Shown in pieces: positions 1 through 12,919 of a stretch of 64,000 bases of DNA. Source of the DNA: Imbricaverruca yamaguchii (lineage: Eukaryota; Arthropoda; Thecostraca; Neoverrucidae); assembly GCA_034440575.1 (NCBI GenBank), contig JAOTOL010001211.1, forward strand, positions 186,001 to 250,000. The letters are read 5' to 3'. Made by a program: the position numbers and the translations under genes. Each line of letters begins with the position of its first letter. The first letter of the stretch is position 1. The notes beneath the pieces were generated by a model. The model made no database searches, was not told where the DNA came from, and saw only the letters and a program-made list of their open reading frames with translations.

Positions 1-67
1 GGGCCACGTCTAGACTATTTCGAAGATACATCCACGCCGTCTTAGGCCTTGGGGTCACATCCAGACT

Positions 68-170
68 ATTTCAGGGACACGTTCCCGATTTCAGGGACAC
101 CATTTCAGGGACCATTTCCATTTCATTTCCCGCCATTTCAGGGACACGTTCTCTCCATTTCAGGGGCACG
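68..170. repeat. Degenerate TTTCAGGGACA tandem repeat
   Basis: About six imperfect copies of a TTTCAGGGACAC-type unit are seen, separated by short variable spacers. The preceding 60 bases hold two copies of a longer related phrase (CAC(G/A)TC(T/C)AGACTATTTC). The small open frame across it is open because of repeat composition and resembles no protein I know. Confidence 0.7.
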
Positions 171-871
171 CCCCCACCATGTTCAGCTCATGTCCAATTG
201 TCTCACAGGGCGCGTCCTCTACACCTCATAACTCTACTGGCAATATCAATTTTAGAACATCGCAGTGTGAAATTGGCGGGTGCGACTAAAGCCTACATGG
301 TGCGGGTCCATTGTCTAGAACACGCATTTCTGCTTTGGCTTCGAACTCACACCAGCGGCTCCCCCACTTCTCTATCTTATGATGCTCTTCACCGGCACTT
401 TAGTTTTACACCTTTACCAGTACTCAGAATCCATCACGATCTTGTCTTCATGCACAGCATCTTCTCGGGTAAACTTGATTCACCACATCGAATGGCATGC
501 ATCCCCCTACATGTTCCAGCACGACCGATCCACGCACGCTATGTATTCTATTGCCCTCGTTAGCCCATTGATGCTGGGAACTATGGATTTATATGTCGTG
601 TAGGAAAGGCGGACAACTCATTTTTAGCTTCGGGTCTCTGGGCCGAGAGATCAATGTGTGATTCAATGTCAATATTTATGAACCATGTGACATATGTGGG
701 ACAAGCTGCAAACCAGGTGCACCAGCGATTAGAAATAGCCGTCGTTCATGTTTATCTGTACATTTCCTGTGATTAAACTCATATTTTTAGTTGTATGTGT
801 GCTTTATATTGTGACTTCACGTATCAGCTTGTCTTGTTGGTGCTTTGACAAATACATTAATAAATAAATAA
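171..871. other. Unique sequence, no supported gene
   Basis: Mixed-composition DNA. The open frames here are short, overlap each other in several frames and show no recognisable domain. The end (about 845-870) is AT-rich with a short AATA run next to the following minisatellite. Confidence 0.4.
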
Positions 872-1213
872 AAACCACATCTCGGCAGTCTCAGCGCCAC
901 TTCTACCGCGTCACAAAATCACGTCTGGAAAACCACGTCTCAAAACCACATGTCAGTCACATTTCAGAAACAGCATCTCAAAGCCACGTCTGGAAACCAT
1001 GTTTCAAGACCACATCTCAAAATCACATCTCAGAAGCCACATCTCGAAACCACATCTTAAAATCACATCTCAAAACTACATCTCAGAACCACATCCCAAA
1101 ACCACATCTCAGAACCACATCCCAAAACCACATCTCAGAACCACATCTCAAAGCTACATCTCAGAACCACATCTCGGAACCACATCTCAAAGCCACATCT
1201 CGGAACCACATCT
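872..1213. repeat. 13-bp minisatellite (ACCACATCTCAGA type)
   Basis: More than twenty tandem copies of a roughly 13-bp unit with core CCACATCTC. Copies vary mainly at the last three bases (AGA, GGA, AAA). Regular in the last 200 bp, decayed at the left. It is purine/pyrimidine mixed and not coding: the serine/histidine-rich frame across it simply follows the repeat. Confidence 0.85.
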
Positions 1214-2555
1214 AATCTACGCGGGGTTGGGGCACGTCCACAATTCTCTCTGGGACACGTCCACCCGTCACGTGTGTGGGCGCGTCTCAGCTCCGACGCT
1301 CTTTCCGACACGACTTATTTGTTCGTCACGTCTCGCCGCCGGTCGGCCGTGTTCCGTTCGGCACGGCATCGTGCCGCTCTTTTTCGACAGTCCCGGATCC
1401 GGTCAGGATGTGCCCGGCCGATGCGCGGCTCTCCCGCGCCCGGTCCCGTGGGAGCCACGCGCGCTGTTGGCGCGCTTTTTCGGCTCTGGTGTGGCGGCAA
1501 CGAACCGGCGCGTTTTTGCACGCTCGTCGCCGGCCGGCCGGCGGCGTTCGCTGTGGCCGGGATGAGCTCACCGCGCCGCTGCGCCGCTGCGCTGCTGACG
1601 TGCTCTCCGAGGACGACGGCGCCAGCGGCGGAGCCAACAATTCTGACCCGGGAGCACTCGTCTGGAGAGGCACCGTTTCTCGCAAGGGGCGCAACTGATT
1701 GATAGCGTCCAAGACGCAGTGCACTCGTGCTGCCCTGCAGGACTGAAGGAGGATCTTTTCTGCTAAGAGGAGCGACTTTGGCTTGGAAGTTCAATGGGAC
1801 GCACTGGAGCGTCTCAGGGGGGAGCATCTTTTTTAGTCACAAGGGCACCGCTATTCGTGGGGAGGCATAATCCCCATGTGCCCCATCCCACCCCAGCCCC
1901 CACCCCAACCCTCCTTGGATCTGCCGCCGGGTGGAGTCGATTGAGATGATCCAGGCTGGCGATGAGAAATGGAGAGTCTGAGTTGCACAAGAGGATCTTC
2001 TTTCATCTTAGCGATATTAATTACTGACCAGTCGACACCGCGAGGAACGAATCGAATTGAAAACTGGTTAAAAACTGGTCGCCTAATGTCTGGACACGCA
2101 AGACATTCCCATCACCACCCGACCAGCAAACGTCGTCTTAAGGGGAAGAACCGCGGCTACTTCAGCAACTCATGGTGGTTCACGGGCCCTGTCAGCGTCA
2201 ATAGGTCCCACACGCTTACGCCAAGCACATATTGCAGCCATATTGAGCCCAGTTGCGGTCCTTCACCCTGCTCACTGCAGCCGACAACAGCCTTGGCTGT
2301 GCTTGCTCGAGCGATGTATACTGCAGAGCACTGCGATTTATTTCGCTGCACTGCAATATTTCACGCCACATTTCTAACTCAAAGATTCAGGATGCGGACG
2401 ATTATTTCCAGCCCGACGTCGATTGCTATAATCGCCGGTATCGTCCCGGGCCTCCATGCACAAGCCGGCACAAAACTCCCACCAGACGCCAAGGATTGAC
2501 CTCAAGGTGTGCGACCTACCCTTGAATCCCACACTGCTAGATAACAAGTAAGAGA
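1214..2555. other. CpG-rich block followed by unique DNA, no supported gene
   Basis: About 1260-1700 is GC-rich with abundant CpG and long open frames on both strands at once, the signature of stop-poor GC-rich DNA rather than one real gene. About 1870-2530 is ordinary mixed sequence. Nothing resembles a known domain. The block could be a promoter-type CpG island, but no transcript evidence is visible. Confidence 0.35.
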
Positions 2556-2558
2556 ACG

Positions 2559-2616
2559 GTGGGAAGCTGACCCTCTGCCCCTACCACGCAAAACTCCCTC
2601 GCTCTAACCACCAGCA
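2559..2616 (-). repeat. Possible tRNA-derived SINE head (weak)
   Basis: On the minus strand a tRNA A-box-like phrase (CTGGTGGTTAGAGCG) is followed 28 bp later by a poor B-box-like phrase (GGGTCAGCTTCC). The order and spacing are those of a RNA polymerase III internal promoter, but the B box has several mismatches and no cloverleaf can be drawn confidently. It may be a decayed tRNA-derived SINE or chance. Confidence 0.25.
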
Positions 2617-2619
2617 GAC

Positions 2620-3585
2620 TAGCTATTACGCAATGATGACGTTTACGGCTCACAGGTTTACACCGCACGCAGCGACCCTTGTTGGCAGGTTGTAAATGTA
2701 ACGACCGTGACGGCAGCATAACACCATTACGTGCACAAGTTGACTAAAGGCTGTCGTTGTATGCCGCAAGGTCAGTGGCAGATCCTGGAGCTGAAGTAAC
2801 CGGGGCGGTACCAGAACTTTAGTCATAATGAAGAAAACGTTCCGGAAAGCTTCGGTTTCAACAAAATATTCGTATTTCAGTGTCTTCGGATCACTAAATA
2901 CTAAAATATACATGCGACTAATCGAAGAAGCATGATTGATCACTGGAAGCAGCGTAACTATATTTGCAGCTGCAAATGTTTAGGGAAGTCGAGTGCCCCT
3001 TATGTATTCCCCCTCGTCCGTTGTGTCTTGTTCCCGTTTCCCCTTCATCCAGTTACCCTACCCCTTATCCCATATGTGTTCTCCCGTGTCCCTTATGGTA
3101 TTCAACAGGTGTGACTCTTGCCATTCTATGGTGCGGGGACCGACAGGAGCGTTCCTCTCGCGACGCATTAAAAACAGCACGCCACAGGCGCCTTCGTTTG
3201 ACAATCCGAATATATATTTCGGGAGAGTATTCAGCGGAACATTTTTGGCACGGTCATGCTAGGTCGCCTGGTCGTGACGACATTAATGGCTATACATTGT
3301 ATGTATTTTTCCAGCTATTGAGGTCAATGGCTTCGATCGACCTGGGATGACATTTTGGACAAGAGATGTGCTCTGGGGTAGGTTTGTGGATCGCTTTTCA
3401 ATCCAGTGACATTGCTTAACTGAAAAAGTCGAACAAGTTGTCGACGAGAGTTTGTCAAGTAACATGCACTCTGTCCAGTGGCATAGTCAAGTCATAGGGG
3501 CGCAAGAGGAAACCGCCCCCTCCTGGAGATTCCGAGGGGCCCGCAGGACCCCTCAAGACGTAGGTGCAAGGGGTTCGCAAGGTCT
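2620..3585. other. Unique sequence with one hAT-like end
   Basis: No gene recognised. A single CAGTGGCAGATCCTGG phrase at 2773 resembles the terminal inverted repeats of the hAT-like elements elsewhere in the window, but I find no partner end with a matching target duplication nearby. Confidence 0.3.
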
Positions 3586-3589
3586 CCCT

Positions 3590-3745
3590 GTGCCGACGTG
3601 AGGGGTCCCTGGGCCAACGTGAAGGACCCTGAGTCAACATGAACGGCCCCCGGGCCGAGGTGATGGGCTCCTGGACCGAAGTGAATGATTTCTGGGTCGA
3701 CGTGAAGGGCCTCCTGGCCTACGTGAAGGGCCCCTGGGCCGACGC
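3590..3745. repeat. ~24-bp minisatellite (GACGTGAAGGGCCCCTGGGCC type)
   Basis: Six to seven degenerate copies of a unit containing GTGAAGGGCCC(C/T)TGGGCC(G/T)ACG. The minus-strand frame gives a glycine/proline/histidine-rich peptide that follows the repeat and is not a recognisable protein. Confidence 0.7.
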
Positions 3746-3757
3746 GCAGGGGCCATG

Positions 3758-3789
3758 TACCACCACCACTACCACCACCACCACCACCC
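3758..3789. repeat. CCA microsatellite
   Basis: A nearly pure (CCA)n run of about ten units directly follows the 24-bp minisatellite. It encodes the glycine run in an overlapping minus-strand open frame. Confidence 0.9.
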
Positions 3790-6700
3790 TCAGATGAAGA
3801 GATTGGTGAAATGCGTCGGATTACAATGATTCCGTACAGTCGGTCGGTGTCGGTACGATTGGCTGAATGGTACTGCGGTGGTGTTCCGTGCACCAGTTCG
3901 GACATCGGCTGTTCTGTCGAGCACAAGGCCACTTATGGTCGCTCTTCAGCTCACGTCTCGCATGGTCGACAGTTCTGTCAAATCACAAAGACGAAATCCA
4001 ACACCGAAATTCATGCTCATCGTCCTTCAGCATCCAACCTCACTATTCAGCCATCCGCGCGGTTTCGCAGACCAGTGGGAACAGGCAGAGTTGTGGCATG
4101 GTTTGTGTTGTAGGCGGATTTCGTAGCTAGCTGCGAAGCGAAGCATGGTCTTTTAAGGCGTCAGCTGGCATATCTTGCGCTTGATTAAACGCTTCCGCGC
4201 TACTGGACCTTGCATGCCCATTTTCTGGTCGAGCTTTGAGAGAGGGAATGAATTAAACATCCTGGTACCGAAATCGCAATTTAACATTCGGCTCCGAGTC
4301 TTCATTAGGTTAAATTCACTGCGTCCTGTATTATTCATAAGGAGTGAGCGAAGCGAGCGAACGAATGATACGTTGGCTATGCTATGTTAGAATGCACCGA
4401 CGTTTCCAGTTTCTGAGATGTGAGCACATGTATTTAAATATTGTGATACAAAGCTTTGATTTGATCGGTTAAATCCAGACAATTCAAGAACAAAGTAAGG
4501 TAGGCAAAATTATTTCTGGATCGATGCTCGCCACAAACCAGATAGAAAAGACTGTTACCCTAACCCCACCCCAAAATATTTCCCCCCAAAAGTAACGTCA
4601 CCAGGGGGGCTAGATTTTCACGACTTTTCACGACTTACCTTATGTTTTTGACTCTGGGGAGTTCATTTTGAGGGATGTATGAAAAAAAAGAAAACTTATT
4701 TCGAATGAGAAATGGATAGCGAAATCGACTATGGCTATATTTTTGGCCCCATTTTTTTAATTTAAAAATTTTGAGTTTTCAAGTTTTCTTTAATTTTCCT
4801 TTTCCAATGGGTAGAGCAGACGGGGAAACGTTGTTGGAAGTCAACTTGCCTTAATAAGAAATTCTTACTTTAGGTAGAATTATGTATTTGAACTGCAATT
4901 TGGCAAATACGCAAAATTTATACGTAGTCAAAAACGAAAAAAAAATGAAAAATTCCACTCGTAAGTTTTATTGCATCCGTAAAGATAAGCAAACGCTGAA
5001 AGTTTCACTAAAATATCTATATCCGTTAAAGCATGACGACTGGTTGAACTTTTTTGGAGGTGACCTCACTTGACCTTGACTAACTTGTTAACCCTAGATG
5101 ACCTGACCTAAACATTTTGAATCAGCATGTCAACTTGATGTAGGAAAGGTATGCCAAATTTGGGCGCGCTGCCGCGCGCCGTTCGTCCGCTATCCGCGAA
5201 AAACCTGAGGGGGGCGATTGAAGACCCCCCGAGACTGGACGGGCTAATCAGCTGGTCGCGATGCGCTATTCGTCCTGATCCATGGCACCATTGTACAATG
5301 ACCTCCATGCTCGTCAGCGACCTCAAGAGATCATGACTTCCGTTCTCGTCACGGACACCGCCGGCGACTTTCATACTCATAAACTGACATGGCCGCCCGT
5401 TAATGCTGCTAGCGATACGGACACCACACCATTTGGTGTCGCAGCTGGTCGACCTCGACGAGGTGTGCAACAGCCGGCGGGCAGCAGGAGGCGCTCCGCG
5501 TCACCGCACGGTACGTCCACGCACCGCTCGATAGCTTGGGCGGGGTGTGGTGGCGAGGAGGGGGAGAGTGGAGAGTGGGAGGGTCAATGACAATCGTGGT
5601 GCACATTGCTGTGAGTGGGTGATATTTCAACTTGGTGAAGGATGAAGCGATCGCAGACAGCGCACAGAGGTCAGCCTTGCGAGGGCTGGCGGCAGAATGG
5701 TGGCTGCTGGAGAGCATATGTGGTGCGTGATGGAGAGCACGGGGGTGGGATCTGGATGGTGGGTGATGGAGAGCACAGGTGATGGGATCTGGATGGTGGG
5801 TGTTAGAGAGCCTGTGCTGTGGGATCTGGTAGCTGGTTGAAATCCGATCATGTTACATCACACTGCACATAGTAGCATAACATCATTGCACATATGCGTT
5901 AATCTATAACTTAGTATTGCTGGGGCCGGCAAGCATCTCCTGTGTATTGCATGTTAGCATTGGTTGCTCTGTGTTGCATGCATGTTCTCGCATGTGATGT
6001 AGCTAAACATGTCAAAATCCAGCAGCCAGATAATTGCATCTATTGCATCTATTGCATCTTCAGTGCCTATTTTGCTGCGTTTCCACGAATTCGTGTAGCC
6101 ATAGCAAATACACTAAACGAACAAAAAAGATAGTGAAAAACTCGACCTGACCAACCATGCGCCAATCCCCGCCTGACGACCCTCACCAAACGGGGTCTTA
6201 ACACGTGGCCGAGTCGAGCCGCCGCACCGCTCCTCACCAGCCCGTGTCACGCCGTCCACTCGGCTGGTGGGTCCGTCACATCGTCACAACGCACCAGACC
6301 GGGCCTCCCAGCGGGTCGACTCGGACCGGCAGCACGGTCCAGCTCGCGCCTATTACATGGACGCACCGGCAGCAGCCGGCCACAAAAAGAAGAAGAAAAT
6401 GCCGGGGCGGAAGCAGACACATGGATCGCGTGACGTCACGCTGAATACGTCGCCGTATTCCAGCCCGGGGGTACTTCATGCAATACAATACAGTAATACT
6501 CAGTAGGCGCGGCCAGGTGGGCCACGCGGCTGGGCACGCGCGTGACGAGCAAGACCGGTGCGATCCGCGACTGCGGCCGAAACCCAACATTCTGTGCAGA
6601 TTGACATGTTTTGTTTTGAGGCCTCCGAAAAGAGGCATGGCTATGTCGTCGTCGTTCTCTCTCTCACGCTTTACGGATCCGACAGTGTTCGAAAAGACTA

Positions 6701-6837
6701 CAGCAGTAGATGAAGCGGCCAAATGGAAAAAGCGCAGACTGTTGAGTGAACAGCTGTTGGTGCCGGTAACGCACCAGCAATGGCCTGGCAGCAAAACAGT
6801 GGAACGGTGCGGTTTGGTCGGTTCGTCATCATCATCC
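3790..6837. other. Mostly AT-rich to mixed DNA, no supported gene
   Basis: About 4400-5100 is AT-rich and ends in a cluster of TGACCT/AGGTCA hexamers (about 5060-5110), similar to the hexamers in the elements at 36.6-41.4 kb. About 5650-5830 carries a loose GGGATCTGGATGGTGGGTG repeat. About 5150-5560 and 6200-6560 are CpG-rich. No coding domain is recognisable. Confidence 0.35.
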
Positions 6838-7030
6838 GGGGGCGCCGGTAGTCCACCACCCCGCGCCGTTCTGTCCGGTGGGCAGCAGTGAACAATAGTT
6901 CCGGTGACCGGGAGGCGTCGGTGGTCCACCACCCCGCGCCGTTCCGCCCGGTGGGCAGTGAACAGTAGTTCCGGTGACCGGGGGGCGCTGGTGGTCCACC
7001 ACCCGCCGTTCCGCCCGGCGGGCGCGCCAT
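6838..7030. repeat. 70-bp minisatellite, about 2.7 copies
   Basis: Three successive copies start near 6838, 6909 and 6979. Each contains GGTCCACCACCC, CCGTTCCGCCCGG(T/C)GGGC and, in the first two, AACA(A/G)TAGTTCCGGTGACC. The third is truncated. Overlapping minus-strand frames are products of the repeat. Confidence 0.85.
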
Positions 7031-7149
7031 TCATCGCCTCCGTGACGTAGTGGCGCAGCTGATTGCGCGCCTAACCTTGCGCCAGATTGGACGCGACCGT
7101 TCGCCATTTGTGAGTGGTGGGAGCACAGAGCACGGGGGTCGCATGGCGG

Positions 7150-7270
7150 CGTGGGCCGGTCGATTTCGGTGGAGGTCGCGTCCTGCGATTGCTGGTTCTG
7201 CCAGTGGTAGAGGGGGTGTATTGCTGGGGTCGTACGTCAGCGTGGGCCGGTCGATTTCGGTGGAGGTCGG
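7150..7270. repeat. Duplicated 30-bp block, 90 bp apart
   Basis: The phrase GCGTGGGCCGGTCGATTTCG followed by GTGGAGGTCG occurs at about 7150 and again at about 7240. The intervening sequence is unrelated, so this is a local duplication and not a longer array. Confidence 0.7.
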
Positions 7271-7279
7271 GTCGGTCGA

Positions 7280-8684
7280 TTGTTAAAACAAACACGGGTC
7301 ACGGTGATTACCGAGGTGAGCGTGGGTCACGATGGTTGCTGAACGAAACCAAACAAGCAGGCGTTTCGAAGGGCGCTGGCCGAGATTTGCCGGCCGACCA
7401 CTGCAGTGTCACATGAATTGATACCACTGTCGACTATCGCTGCCCACAGGCGGGTCCAGCGGGGAGTAACAGGTGACGTGTTACCCGCTTGCCATCTCCA
7501 CGCGCTATGGAAAGGCGGCACCCTTCTGACTGAAAAAGGCACCGCTCCCGGGGCGTCTGCGTGCACCCTCTGTATTTTACCAGCCGAACGTGTCCCTCCG
7601 TGCAGATGATGCATTAATCCAGGGACACTCAAGTACACCCCTCCCCTCCTTCCCTCCCTTGAACTGTTCATAATCAATGAAGCCCTTTCACACCAGTGAC
7701 GCTGCATCCCCGTGCCCCGATAAAAATTCCTGGATCTGCCGCTGTTGCAACCACAGCTAGGTAAAGATTAACCGACTACCGATTACGTCAGCTGACCTAT
7801 AGGCACCATTGCGTTGTTCCCCAGACATATCGCTACTCCTTGCTGGCGCCGCCAGTTGGCGTTGCCATGGCCACCGGCCGCAGGTCTCAAAATCAGCTGT
7901 CGAGCTGTGACGACGACGCCACTTCGCACTGATGGTGCATGCCACACACTTCCCACGGCAGCGCGTGCAGCGGCGTAACATCGCGGCGACCCTGCCGCCG
8001 TGCAGCCACTGTGCACCATCTGTGCACTACACTGTGCACTGTATGTGCACTTTCGGCGCATCGCTTTCACGGTCGGGTCGTAGCGCGGCTGTCTGTAACG
8101 TCACGGCCTGTTCACTGCTGCTCTCGGTTTCCAGCTGGACACGGTGCTAATTAACATCTGCTTATTAACATCTGCTTATTAGACTTCAAAAACAGAGAAA
8201 GCCGCGACTGACAGCACAATGGCCAGCGGAGAGATAGGCGGTGTCGCAAGCACAGGCGCAGCGTAGCCCATCGCTCTGAACAATCGCGAGGGAGAGTTTT
8301 TCCTGTTCATCTCGGAAGCATCTCGGTGATGTCAGGCTCAGACAAAGTCCAACTCTCACATTGTCTCTTTTTGGCAGGCAAGGCTAGCTTAGTTCACAAT
8401 TCCAACTAATCCAAATTATTTGGGAGTTATTGTATGCCAAAGGCGCAGCAGACTGTTACCGCTGATGTGGTCAGACGGCTCCGACATTGCACGCTTGTGC
8501 TGGCTTCATCTGCACAGGGGGTTGACTTCGAGCTAACAACGATGCATAGGGGAACTGTTATCTCAGTGCTGGTTTTCCCGATGTAATCTTGATCGTTCAC
8601 ACCGGAAATTACAGCAATGTAAATGCACTCCTAGCGTTTGAGACGGTCCCCCTGGGCCCGCCATATTCAAGGCTTGGGTAACTT
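7280..8684. other. Unique sequence, no supported gene
   Basis: No domain recognised. A lone hAT-like right end (CCTGGATCTGCCGCTG) lies at 7729-7744. A small duplicated phrase (TTAACATCTGCTTA) occurs at about 8150-8180. Confidence 0.35.
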
Positions 8685-9010
8685 GGTCATAAATTCAAAA
8701 TTAAAGTTAACCACAGCAGAACAAGGTTAAGGCAAACTTTCTTCACCAACAGGGTAGTAGAACACTGGAACCAGCTGCCAGAAAACATCGTCAGTAGCAG
8801 CACATTGAACATCTTTGAACATTGAATAGCAGCACATTGAACAACAACAGCATAGACAATCATTATAAGAATAGAGGGCTTGCTTTTCAGTATTACAGGC
8901 AGGGCTGATTGACAGATTTGGTGGGAAACTGGTTCAGTGTACAGAGTGCAACCAAGAAGGGCCCTTGTGGCTCATAGTTGCACTAATCTTTTATGTCTTT
9001 TTATGTCTTT
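8685..9010 (+). mobile_element. CR1-type LINE, 3' fragment (copy E)
   Basis: Matches the 3' end of the LINE at 30.2-33.3 kb from the codons for the C-terminal part of ORF2 (NHSRTRLRQ...EHWNQLPENIVSSSTLNIF) through the 3' UTR to a TTATGTCTTT tail. It is strongly 5'-truncated, typical of target-primed reverse transcription. A block of about 33 bp around TAGCAGCACATTGAAC is duplicated inside it. The short TATGTCTT tail repeats agree with the CR1 group, whose 3' ends are short tandem repeats and not poly(A). Confidence 0.88.
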
Positions 9011-10870
9011 AACTCACACGAATGGAATGTGACGCAGTTACGCCATAAGTCCATTCGGTGCTGAGCTCAAAAAGAGCATTTCATGATTACATTTCATGCA
9101 CATCCCATACTGTTTAAGTACGTAAAGATACGCAGCCAAGGTCTAACCCCTCCTTCTCCCTATTAGCTACCAAAATTGCACTACACCAAACAAGGCATTT
9201 TATGATTTTGCACCACGCAAAATGAAAAGTCGGTGCGCTTGGCGCGCCCAAAGCGTTCTCCGTTTCATGACATTTTTGTCACCTCCCACGTAGGAAAATC
9301 CTGGCTGCGCCACTGAGTACGTACATTTATCATGAGGAATAATTAAATTGGGTGTGTGCACCTCACATTTCAATGCGAAAAATGCTTAACGCAAATTCGC
9401 TCTGGCATTGCAAGCATTTGAGCGGGCTATGCTATATTTCTCCGTGCTGTGGGCGGACCAAAGGCCGATCGTGGCGGGTCTGGGCGCCCGGTCGCCGGGA
9501 GGTTGCCGAACAACAAAGACAGCGCCAGCCGGCCGGCACGGTCAGAATATACACCACGGCGCCACCTGCGGCACCAGCTGCGATGGGCCCGCGGCCAGCC
9601 GATCGTGTGGGCGGCGACCGACGGTCACCATTCGACCGCCGTGTTTTCGGCGTCCAAGTCGAAAAGCGTCTCACCTGCGCGCGCGTGGATTAGTGTTGTT
9701 ATTTCCAGCGCGGTCTCATTGCCAGGACCTGCCGACTGGTCGGCGTCACGGCGCGCTCCCAGGCGGCCAGCGACGGCAGCGTGCTGGCCGTCTTGACCCC
9801 GACCCCGGTACCGCGGTGAAGCTGACCCTGCGGTGAGGCGCGGCAGTGGCGCGGCAGGTCGCCGGAAGTGGCCGATCGCTGGCCAACCGGCGGTCAGCGA
9901 CGCGGGCGCCAACGCGCCTGGTCAGTCGTGCCCGGCGCTAAAATAATGGTGCTTCGTTAGGTGTGGGATGTCGAAACGAGTGAAGTAGGATGTCAAAATT
10001 TTGTCATGGAAGCGTGCCGCTTAAAATATCGTCTTTGTTCTTGAGCTCAATTTTGGGTCATAGTGCACTTATAAATGCATGTTTTTCATTAATTTGTGAG
10101 ACACCGAATATAGGGATGTCAATACTAACGATAGCGATTGCAATACCATGGTATCAGCAGATTGCATCGCTTAGCAGACCACACCATATGTTATTTCTGT
10201 ACTTGGAATTGTGTTACAAGACGCTTGTGCATCAAAATCAGCGATGGCGAATATATGCATAATGTTTATACACGAAATGCTCGAACGACTCACGGAGACT
10301 TCATAAACACACATCAACAAGTACGATGTCGATACTTCCTTGGGAAGGATGTATGCTCAGTGCTCAAAAAGTGGTATGTTCTACCCTATCTGACGAATAA
10401 TGTATCACTGGGGGAACCAGCCATGTGCGTTCGCCCCGCGGGTGTATCTCGACCAATGGGCGACCAGCGCGGCTCCTCGCACGCGCGCGCGCCGCCCACC
10501 CTGACGCAGACCAAGATACGGCGCGGCGCGAGCATATGTACGCGGTGGCAGGCTGGCAAAATTCAACTACACACACGAGCACACTTGTGCCGGGAATAAA
10601 TCGTCGGGGAGATTATCGATCACCCGCTGGTTGTTCGGCTCTGATTTCGGTGTAAAGCGTTTCACCGGCGCCGACACGAAAATATGAGTATTTTTCACTT
10701 TCTCGAATCAATGCGCCTCTCAGAAGATAACCATATTGGACAGCCTTACGGTCAAGCAGAGTAGACCGTTTTTATATGCTTCCTCAAGTTGAGCAGTCGA
10801 TTGGTCTAAAAAGAGTAGCTTTAGCCATCCATTATCCAACCTGGTAGAATGTACCCTCTCGTGCGATGTT
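9011..10870. other. AT-rich DNA, a CpG-rich block and more AT-rich DNA
   Basis: A lone hAT-like right end lies at 9300-9315 (CCTGGCTGCGCCACTG). About 9430-9945 is a CpG-rich block open in several frames on both strands. The rest is AT-rich. No gene or RNA recognised. Confidence 0.35.
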
Positions 10871-10920
10871 ATCCTTTACCATCATGAAGCTGATCATCCT
10901 TTACCATCATGAAGCTGATC
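10871..10920. repeat. Perfect 25-bp tandem duplication
   Basis: Two identical adjacent copies (10871-10895 and 10896-10920) of a unit starting ATCCTTTACCATCATGAAGC. Absence of divergence suggests it is recent or an assembly effect. Confidence 0.9.
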
Positions 10921-11116
10921 AGGCCTTGAAGCGCTATTTCTCTTACATACTCGATTATCTTCATCTTCAGTAGCTATCTGCAAGCTCGCAGTCTTTTTTT
11001 AAGAGTGTGAGGCGATTAGTAATTTACGTAGATACGACTGATGACTGCGTATATTACCTATGTGTAATGAGAAAGCTATTCCTTTGCGGCTTCGCATGCT
11101 ATTTCACAGATACCGA

Positions 11117-11310
11117 TAGAGGCGCAACCAAGGGGGGCACATCCAGCCCTCCCCTTAACACCCAAAAATATACTAGTCGAAACGAGATATTCTGATATTT
11201 TCACCACGGAATACCCTCAATTTTCGGCGCGTTCGCTCGCCCAACGTTTTCTTTATTTCATCGCATGTTTTTGGTCCAGCCCCCTTCGGAAAATCCTGGC
11301 TGCGCCACTG
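11117..11310. mobile_element. Candidate hAT-type MITE, 194 bp
   Basis: The left end TAGAGGCGCAACCAAGG and the reverse complement of the right end, CAGTGGCGCAGCCAGGA, agree at most positions, and both continue into a G-run. The flanking 8-mers GATACCGA and CATACTCA agree at five of eight. The CAGTGGCG terminus and 8-bp target duplication fit hAT non-autonomous elements. There is no coding capacity. The poor duplication and the changed first base keep confidence moderate. Confidence 0.45.
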
Positions 11311-12919
11311 CATACTCAACTATCCCATTGGGCAATATCAAAAGAGTGAACATGGCCACAATTTCCTGTCGTAATTGGGATCTTGCCTTACTACTAAGTC
11401 TGTTACAGGTACCTGTTATTGGTTCTGGAGCAGGTTACCTTCGCAAAGGTAAACATTTTCCGCCTAAAAAAATTTGACAGCCGGAAGCGACGGCGCAGAA
11501 GCGCCGAGATAGCACGGCACGGTGGAGAAACGAGAAGAAAAACTTAGCCACGTGTGTAGGTCATGCACTTCAGTATCCTCAGAAGCCAGGATGACAGCGT
11601 AGATAAGGTATCTCGATCCGTGTATCGATATTCTGATTACATTTCCTAGTTCACACGTCAGTGACAGTTTGGATTTTGTTCACCTCCTCACCACGGCTGC
11701 TTATTCCTATTTCTGAAGAGGTGCTGCATAAATGCATGAGCCGTGGCCGGCGCAACGCATTGCATCAACGTAGTCGGTAAAAAGAGCGCTGAGGAATAAT
11801 TAATCTTCAATGACGTTATTAAAGTTTCTCGTGCATTGCAAAGATGCTGTCGAAGGCTCTGACATCAGGCTTCCACAAAGAATGCGTGCGTGGAAAAAGA
11901 ATCAGTACGTTAAATATGTTACTCGGTTCAACCGTGTGTGGCGGCCGAGTCAGAAGCAAAAACCAAACATTGTTGGGTGCATCTGAGCGATAGCATTTAA
12001 GCCCAGGCTGACACGGGCATGCAGCAAGGTTTGACTTGTCATGAATGTTGCGATTGTTGGGCCAGGCTGCCTCCTGCCACAGAGTCGGACCACGTTTGCG
12101 TATCCATGTACTGACCTGCTACCGCACAGAGTGACGAAGTACCTACTTGCCCTCGATGTAAGCAGAGGTCTATTGATAAACGCCCGACGGTAACCAGTTC
12201 GGTCTGAGCTGGAGCTTGGCCGGGCCTTCTCCTCCCCTTCCCTCTGCACTCAGCAGGGTCGGCTGACAACAATTGTCGGCAGCACTCAATCAATGAGATG
12301 TCTCCTGCACACTAAAGGTTGTTTAGTGAGAGTGCGGGGTCAACAGCTTGTTGCATGGGTGTCGCTTTGCGAAATTGATGTGGGCTCGATGATGTTTTTG
12401 GTCGGGTATTTCTCAGAAGAGGGAAGATTCTGAAGATTTCTCCAGCCATCCGCTGGAGAAAAAAACTCGCTGAACGGCGGGGGGTGAGAGTGCACTCGAG
12501 CACTCTGGAAGATCGTCTCTATGTAGGTCCAATGACCAGGCTTCAGCTTGAATTGGTGGGAATGCCAAATCAATGATTGGGGTGACCAAATGAATGCGTT
12601 TTTTTTTGGTGGGGTCGGGGGCTAGTTGTTCTCCTTGGAGCATGCAAAGTGACATCCCTGGCTTGTTGTCATTGTAACTAGCACATGAACTGCTTGTTAT
12701 CGGTGTAGTGCATTTTGAACAGCATGTGAGGCACCACCACCTGTGTTGGTTTCTCATAGTACAGGGGCTGCATTCTCCGAACTCCCTATTGGTTTTGATA
12801 ATTAATGGTAATGTCCGGGTAGGTGTTGATAGTCTTCCAGCTATCGTTGGTGTTTTGCCAGCAACAACAAATCTGCACAGGGAACGACTCACGTGACTGC
12901 ACTCTTTTCAGCTCACGGC
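11311..12919. other. Unique sequence, no supported gene
   Basis: Mixed-composition DNA with short open frames in overlapping frames on the minus strand (about 11950-12900) and no recognisable domain or repeat. Confidence 0.35.

Noticed and set aside
2773..7744. A possible 5-kb hAT element, because CAGTGGCAGATCCTGG at 2773 is inverted to CAGCGGCAGATCCAGG at 7744
   Set aside because: The flanking 8-mers (CGCAAGGT and TTGCAACC) do not match in register and no hAT transposase frame lies between.
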